A DNA stretch of 64,000 nucleotides, from NCBI GenBank assembly GCA_029449245.1, contig JANATF010000003.1, forward strand, positions 806,001 through 870,000. The letters run 5' to 3'. The notes beneath the pieces are model-generated. The model did no database searches and had not been told where the DNA came from. It worked only from the letters and a program-made list of their open reading frames with translations. Of the stretch, positions 58,170-64,000 are shown piece by piece. Source of the DNA: Mortierella alpina (Eukaryota; Mortierellomycota; Mortierellomycetes; Mortierellales; Mortierellaceae). The position numbers and the translations under genes were made by a program. How positions within the stretch are numbered: the first letter of the stretch is position 1; each line of letters opens with the position of its first letter.

Positions 58170-58412
58170 TGTGGTGCTATGAATGATTTTTGTTTTAGAC
58201 GTGAGGGTGACAACTGGTCAGATAGGATTTCAATAATACAACCTTTTAAAACTGTTTAAATAAGTCTAGCCGGCCTTACAAGAGTTTCTGAAGGTAGTTC
58301 TGTGGGGATTGGGCGATGGCTCTTGGGGTGAGTGGTGTGGTTGTTCTTGCGAAGGTGATCGGTAGATTATGAGATGACTTGGTAAGGATCACAATCTCCA
58401 GGGGTAGGCAGG

Positions 58413-58421
58413 TTTTATATA
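58413..58421 (-). promoter_or_regulatory. TATA box upstream of the small secreted protein
   Basis: TATATAAAA on the minus strand, about 245 bp above the ATG at 58169 and flanked on both sides by an aggcaggtttt repeat. The distance implies a leader of roughly 200 bases or an intron in the 5' UTR. Confidence 0.35.
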
Positions 58422-59743
58422 GGCAGGTTTTGCTCCATCGTAGCAGCCACGATGGGTCCTATGTTAACATATGAGGTTCCGACATCAGAGCTCCCTTCAT
58501 TACCGTTGCTGCAACGTTGTTCTCAGCCTTAGCAGTGCTACCACACGTAGATTGCATATGGGATGATTGAGATATGCCGCTGACTTCCAAGATTTGGCGT
58601 ACCAAGATGGGAACCAATAGAAACGGACAATAATAGGTCGTAGTCCAGCCGAAGTATGACCACCCTAGGCATGCATGCGCGCCTTTATGCAGCAGAGGTT
58701 CTGAACTCAAAGAGAGTAACCATGGGAGGAAGGTCTGGCATATCTACACTGCCACATTGGTCACCATCTGAATCATGGGATAACCATTTCGTGGTGCATG
58801 CAGAATTGATTCTCCTACTGCACCATTGAGGGAATGAGATTCCATCTGGGATCGAGAGATACTTGGTGTACTGTGTACATGTACACCACACTGTAGTGGA
58901 CACCCATTTCGTAAAAGGACGGGCAAGAGCAAGACCTTATGAGGTCTGCGAACATAGACTCATACCATCGAAACTAATCCACACTCGGTATTCCGAGAGC
59001 AGATGACCTTCCATCCCTGTACCACGAAAAAGCCCCGGTAACCTTCTATGATTCCTTGATTCGAGCATACTTTGTTCCGTCATGTGCGACTCAGTATAAA
59101 ATATAACAAACAAATGAAAAGAAGAAACGCTGCAGGGTGTTTGCCAGCTGGATCATCAATTTCAAGTCCGTAGAAAAAAAAACAGCCCAACTTTATTTTG
59201 CAACTCTGTGTGCATTAGACTATTGATTTTTGATAGTCATGGCAAGAGTGGCGAGCGGAGCAAGAATTAGCGCATAAGTATAAGGTCGAGAATGAGGGCG
59301 AATGTGAGGGCAAAGGCAAGGGCAAGGGGACAAGGGTGAAAGTCTTGGCAAAAATGGGGCGAGGGGCGGTTGGACTTAAAAATGAGCACTGGCCACTACT
59401 CTTCATCGGTTTCATTGGTTGGTACCTGCATTAAAGTATTTGGGTGGGGTCACAAAAATAACCGATGTTCAAGACGGTAGAGTAGTCTAACAGAAGCCTT
59501 GAAGTACCTTGGGCGCCTAATTTGCCTCCGCCTTGTCGCCTCCATGAAACTCCTTCTCGTAGTCTGAATTTTTGTATCAGTCGGATATCTTGAGTGATAC
59601 TTGATCACCCCATCAATCTGCGTGGAAATGCACGGCGATCATGACCGTTCCCAAGACGCTCTTGAACCTCTAACTAGTCCAAGCACATCTTGCCAGACTG
59701 GGACATCGTTGGCTAAGCCCATACCTCCTCCCCCCATAAAAAA

Positions 59744-59835
59744 GTCGCCGACGGCGACCTAAATCTCATCGGCGGCGCGCCGGGCTCACAAAAAGTGGGT
59801 TCGCCTGTAGCGCCGGACACCGGTTCGAATCGCTA
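59744..59835. repeat. Compact GC-rich element with an inverted repeat
   Basis: Within A/T-rich flanks a block of about 90 bp is strongly GC-rich. It starts with a perfect 7-bp inverted repeat, gtcgccg-a-cggcgac (59744-59758), includes the palindrome ggcgcgcc (59773-59780) and ends near a ggttcgaatc sequence resembling an RNA polymerase III B box. The arms expected for a tRNA T-stem do not pair, so it is not called a tRNA. It could be a remnant of a short interspersed element. Confidence 0.4.
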
Positions 59836-61060
59836 GTTTGGTGTCTTGTCGTCAAGCTTGATTCGCTGGTGCACGGTCAATGGCGATACGAGAATTCATG
59901 TCCTCCATAACTGTGCACTTGGTGACAATGTGACAATGTTGTTGCAGGCATTCTCTTCGCTCAGCAGAGTTGCGTGTTTGATGGGAGGCTATACGAAGTT
60001 AATGGTACACGACGGCAGTGGTCTGGGTTTACAGTTATGTGTGCATGATCGGGCTGTGGTGCAGAGTGCATATATCTTGTTCCCTCATGTACAGTGTAGT
60101 GTGTACATGTACTGGGGCTTGAGGGCATCACGACTTTAGCTTCAAATGTTAGATCCACACTGGGCTTGTTGTCATATACATTTTTCAGCCATAAAGGATT
60201 GGTTGTGGTGGGCATGGGAGGAAATGAACCCCTAATTCTTACCATTGCGCTTAGCATTATAAGTTTTACATACGTCCGCACCGCATGAACTTTGATAGTT
60301 TTGATGTAGACTGGAGGTATAGACGTAGCAAGCTGCTTATTATAGCAAGCATTTGGCCGGTTGCGAGCCTTCGGCACGCGCCTGGCAAAGCATCCCTGAA
60401 AGGTACAGTATAGTAGTATATACATTTTTACGCCCACTGAAAGCATAGATTGATGGTTTGTACGTATGCCCGGGCTCTACCGTAAGTGAACAAAAACGTA
60501 CACATTCCACACCTCCCAGTCTGCTGTACTGTACTACATGGCCGCAGAGCTGCATCCTGCAGGGCAGGTTGGCCGTGTAATATCAGGCGAGCTGGAAAGA
60601 CGACAGGTTGTTATTGCCATCTAATTACCCGTGAACGAGGACACGTCTTTGCTCGCTTCGTTCAAAGTCTCAGTAACTCGGGAATATCTTGTAGTTTCTC
60701 ATTTCGTGCGTTAAAAAGGATGTCCAAGTGAGCTGATGTCTGCTGTGGATGGTGTTTCTTTATCTCTAGCGTGTCTTTGAGTGAAATCACAGGTGCGTAC
60801 ACATACTCGGGCATTGACTATGATCCATGCCCTTGTGACCACATTTTCAGCCATGGAAAGTGGTGAGGAGCAGCGAAAGAGGGATAAGAGACAGTCATGG
60901 ACAATATCCAACTGTACAAAATGCATCATGCACATTTGTGAGAAAGTTTCAAAGTTTACAAGAATGTTAGAACGCTTTTCGATAACTATATCAATCTACA
61001 GAGCAATGCGTGTCTGTCTCCCCGTTCATTTCTGCAGAGGCAGCTCCCTGTCTATTCCTG

Positions 61061-63362
61061 TCATACTGTTGTCGATCCTGTGGAGGTGCCTGTTGAAATA
61101 GTGGTTGTCGAAAGAGTGGCGGCTGCATTGGAAGCCTCCGCTTCTGCTGCTCTATTTGCACGCGCCCTAGTCAAACTGGGCTGTGGTGCGGGCTTGTTTT
61201 GTCCACGGTCCTCGACTGAAGGAAGAAATGATGCCTGTGGTCGATAGGCATACATGACCTGTAGAGAGCGCGTAAAAATGCTTTTGGGCATGTACTTCAT
61301 CACCGCTCTAATAAAGTGACCATACCAGTTCTACAATTGCAGTCAAAGGAGATACAAATCAGAGTTGGGTACTCAAGTGACAAAAGCAGTGACATTTAGA
61401 CGTAGCTGGTATGTTGCTTGTTTCGTTGTAAATACCTGTTGAATGATTGTTGTGAGCCGATGACTAGTATCATAAGCCGTTTTGGCCAATGGATATCTTT
61501 CGCTCTTGTAAAGCTTAAAGGCGTCTTTGATATCATCTAGCGTCGGGTTTACGGGCAGCTCGTAGATGCAGTTGGCCAGAGCCACTGCATCATGGATCGC
61601 AGACACGGCACCAAGACCTGCGGACGGATACATCTATATGCAAAAAGTGACAGACAAAAAAGCTGTGAGCACTTCTGATGCCTCTACTGTCTCGTGTAAC
61701 GAGGCGGTGCCTGCTGAAAATATCAGCGTCAGACATTTGTCGCCGAGATGGAATGAGAGGTCCGTATGTCCAAAAGAAATAAGAGCAGCGGACAAACTTC
61801 CAAAAGCTCGATGTGATGTATGGTTTTTTGAAATTTACCTTGTGGCAGGCTTTTAGACAACAAAAGAGGTACGGTCGGCGAATACATGTTTTCACACAAG
61901 CAGAGGCAAGTAGATAGTAGGTATGCGTGCAGCGAAGGAATGGTGACACGATCAGATGCACAATCAAGACCAGTTGAGCAGCATTAGCCAAAGAAACATA
62001 CACACGGGATAGAGGAGAGAAAGAGCAACAATGATGGGTATTAGTATCCATAGTAACGGTAAAAGGCGCATTCCAACTAAAGTTGGCCGTTTTGATGGTC
62101 CTGGCTCTTACCGTCCCCAATAAGACACGTCCTGCCTCCATGCCAGGTGTCGAATAACTTCTCCTCAAGCATCACCTTAGAAATGTACTCTTTAGGCGTC
62201 GCATCAATCAGGTCGCCCAGGGTCATTGTGTTTCTCGGTATTGGGAAATCCCGAACCTCCTTGCACATTGCGTCTGCAGCCTCAGGTCCCCACTCAGAAT
62301 TGCGGAACGAGCTATCGAGCTCGCGCGAAACTTTATCATCCAAATGCCGAAGGACCATCCAGCAAATGGTATTGCACTTAGTTGTAAAGGTAACCCACTA
62401 GGTTATAGTTTTCAAGGACGATTATTTTGTCAGCGTCCTCCTAGCGCCATTACAAAATGACTGCATCCCTGCTTTTTTTTTTTTTTTTTTTTTTTTTTTT
62501 GAATCGCCGCTTTTTTTTTCCAAGCTTGAAGCATTGGCACTTACTGCATACGGCTTGTTATCACCGATCGTGGTCTCGAACCATGCATGACTGTCCTTTA
62601 GGTGTGGAAATATCTCTGGGTCCAAGGGCCGTGTCTGGCCCACTAGACACACGCTGTTGAAAGGCAGCGGCATGTTGTCCGATCTCGGTAGCTCGCCTTT
62701 CTTATCCAGATGCTTGTACAGCGATTGGCGTACTGCGCTATAGGCGCCATCGGCGCCTACAACTATGTCACCATGGTAGGTCGAGTTGTCGCTGCAGCGG
62801 ACAAGTGCTCCCTCCTTGTTCTGAAGTAGCGAGAGAACCTTTTTTGACATTAGGATTTTGTTGGAAGGTACCAGTTTCAGGAGAATGTTATACAGGTCCG
62901 GCCGTGAGACAATGTGAGGAAGGTAGCCTCCACTATGTAACATAGAGTATATCACATCAGACCATTGAACAAGGTTCGTGTTAGTAGCCTTTTCTTCTCA
63001 TCCAACCTCTTGCGACCCGTTGCTTTTGAAGATCAAAAGAATCATTTCTCGTACATCTTCTCTGCCGGGCTGTAATCCAGTGTCCGTGTGGCCACTCTTT
63101 GCTCGTTGTATCCTGTGGAGAATCCGAAAGGCTTTGCTTCCTGCAGGACTTCCTCAAGGATACCGAGCTGCTCAAAGAGAGGCATGACGTTTGCGCCAAT
63201 GCTGAGTGCGGACCCCAGGGGTTGGACCTCTTTGAAGCGCTCGAAGATCACATATTCGATTCCTGCCTTCTCTAGCATTGCTGCTAGAGTGAGACCGCCG
63301 AGTCCAGCACCAACGATGAGGACTCTGGAGTTGGTGATAACTCGCCGTTGCGTGTCAGACAT
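61061..63362 (-). CDS. FAD-dependent aromatic monooxygenase with an 11-bp micro-exon
   Basis: Flavoprotein monooxygenase of the salicylate/para-hydroxybenzoate hydroxylase type, using NAD(P)H and O2 to hydroxylate a small substrate. Six exons (63055-63362, 62545-62932, 62112-62376, 61839-61849, 61436-61633, 61061-61330) join to 479 residues. The Rossmann FAD motif is VLIVGAGLGGL near residues 14-24. The second FAD-contact motif is GADGAYSAVR. The ribose-binding GD motif is read as CLIGDACHKMYPSAGLGA only when the 11-bp exon 61839-61849, coding for the end of Ala plus Cys-His-Lys, is spliced in. Family members show SRPDLYNILL and CWMVL at the positions found here. The last ~50 residues are Ala/Ser/Thr-rich. 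No signal peptide is seen. The substrate cannot be named from sequence. A TATATATAT run at 63393-63401 lies just 31 bp above the ATG. Confidence 0.88.
62473..62500. repeat. 28-bp homopolymer T tract within an intron
   Basis: An unbroken T run on the plus strand (A run in the transcript) inside the 168-bp intron 62377-62544 of the monooxygenase. It is noncoding and probably length-variable. Confidence 0.8.
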
Positions 63363-64000
63363 ATCTCTGTGTTATGAATTTTTGACTTTGGGTATATATA
63401 TTAATTGTAGGTGGTATATGTAAGGAATACAGCTGAGAACAGTGTTAAGGAGGAGGATGAGCGAGGATGGCAGGAGAGGGGGGAATGATGCGAGCGCTAG
63501 AGTATGATGGATAATGGACGGCGGAGAGAGAGTGAGAAAGAGTCGGCCAGTGTAAAGAGACGGTGAGGTGAGATGAAAAGAAGTGCGAACGACCCAAAAG
63601 TATGAGAGTGAGTAGATGGGTAAATGGGTGATCAGTCCCCTGCAAACAACGGTCCGTTGGATATTTGGAAGCAGAGCAATTGAAGTCTAGTCACCTAACC
63701 CTGGCCAGTTGTGACGACTACTGTCCATCTGCTTGGTCTGAAAATAAACAAGTGAGTGAGCCAGGGGTAAAGAACCTGTATTTTTACTCTGGAGTATCGT
63801 TAGTCTAAGATTTATGGCACACTTGCACCACGATTGGGCGTTCAGAAAACATTCTACAGGGGGTATCAGAACAACGAAGCTTGCCTGGCGATGCCTTTCG
63901 GTTTGTACCATGCCTTTTGATTGTGATGGCACACTGACAGGATGAGCTCAATACATCGCTCAAGCTTGCACAAGGCATGCAAGCCCTATGTAAATGGGTA
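63363..64000. other. Upstream flank of the monooxygenase, no gene seen
   Basis: Promoter region of the monooxygenase. A TATATATAT run at 63393-63401 could be a TATA box if the leader is very short. Frames on both strands up to the window end are short and not convincing. Confidence 0.4.

Larger units (their letters stand above)
58170..61060. other. Long intergenic region, no gene seen
   Basis: About 2.9 kb between two divergently placed genes' ends and starts. Frames present are short and unrelated to known families. It holds the small secreted protein's promoter (58170-58450), a compact GC-rich element at 59744-59835 and two copies of a palindromic gtacatgtac motif (near 58875 and 60100). 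It could contain relics of mobile DNA, but no terminal repeats or transposase sequence were recognised. Confidence 0.45.

Noticed and set aside
59797-59840. A tRNA gene around ggttcgaatc
   Set aside because: The bases flanking the loop do not form a T-stem and no acceptor stem or anticodon arm could be laid out.
58170-61060. A degraded transposon in the long gap
   Set aside because: No transposase or reverse-transcriptase motif and no terminal repeats were found; only short repeated motifs.
1-64000. CRISPR arrays, operons or ribosome-binding sites
   Set aside because: Intron-rich eukaryotic sequence; the tandem repeats seen are coding exons or simple satellites.

Overview
The window looks like nuclear DNA of an early-diverging fungus, most likely a Mortierellomycete (Mortierella or a relative). 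Genes are split by short GT-AG introns of mostly 60-100 bp. The set combines families that are scarce or absent in yeasts (a BTG/Tob protein, PARN, an SS18/SSXT subunit, a CotH-like protein) with very large secreted cysteine-rich proteins. The lineage is an inference from gene content; no rRNA or marker gene is present.

Layout. 1-96 (-) is the start of a secreted protein cut by the window edge. 2042-4595 (-) is PARN deadenylase. 4850-22593 (-) is one intact giant gene: I can join 20 exons into an unbroken frame of 5,390 codons encoding a signal peptide, a His-rich N-terminus, about 75 eight-cysteine modules and a Cys-poor C-terminal domain. 23744-35762 (-), directly upstream and in the same orientation, is a tandem paralogue of about 15 exons. 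It carries at least ten disabling lesions and is a pseudogene. 36279-38690 (-) is a single-pass membrane Kelch protein. 39313-40714 (-) is the CAAX protease RCE1 and 41032-43148 (-) a rhomboid protease. 44045-45019 (-) is a BTG/Tob protein, 46207-47385 (+) a bZIP factor, 48650-52877 (-) a poly-Q SS18/SSXT protein, 54207-54879 (+) an orphan protein, 55556-57364 (+) a secreted CotH-like protein, 57774-58169 (-) a small secreted protein and 61061-63362 (-) an FAD monooxygenase with an 11-bp micro-exon. The longest gene-free stretches are 97-2041 and 58170-61060.

The most striking object is the giant repeat gene. It is hierarchical: eight-Cys modules of about 57 residues are grouped in threes in exons of exactly 516 bp. 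Those exons are grouped in threes into 1,782-bp cassettes, and the cassette is present three times. Exon borders in the repeat zone are all phase 0, so whole exons can be added or lost without breaking the frame. Two cassettes are almost identical through their introns, so the locus has been expanding recently. Beside it a second giant gene of the same design is decaying. I know of no described family that matches the whole architecture.

All exon joins were made by eye from splice-site consensus, frame continuity and family similarity. No search or alignment program was run.
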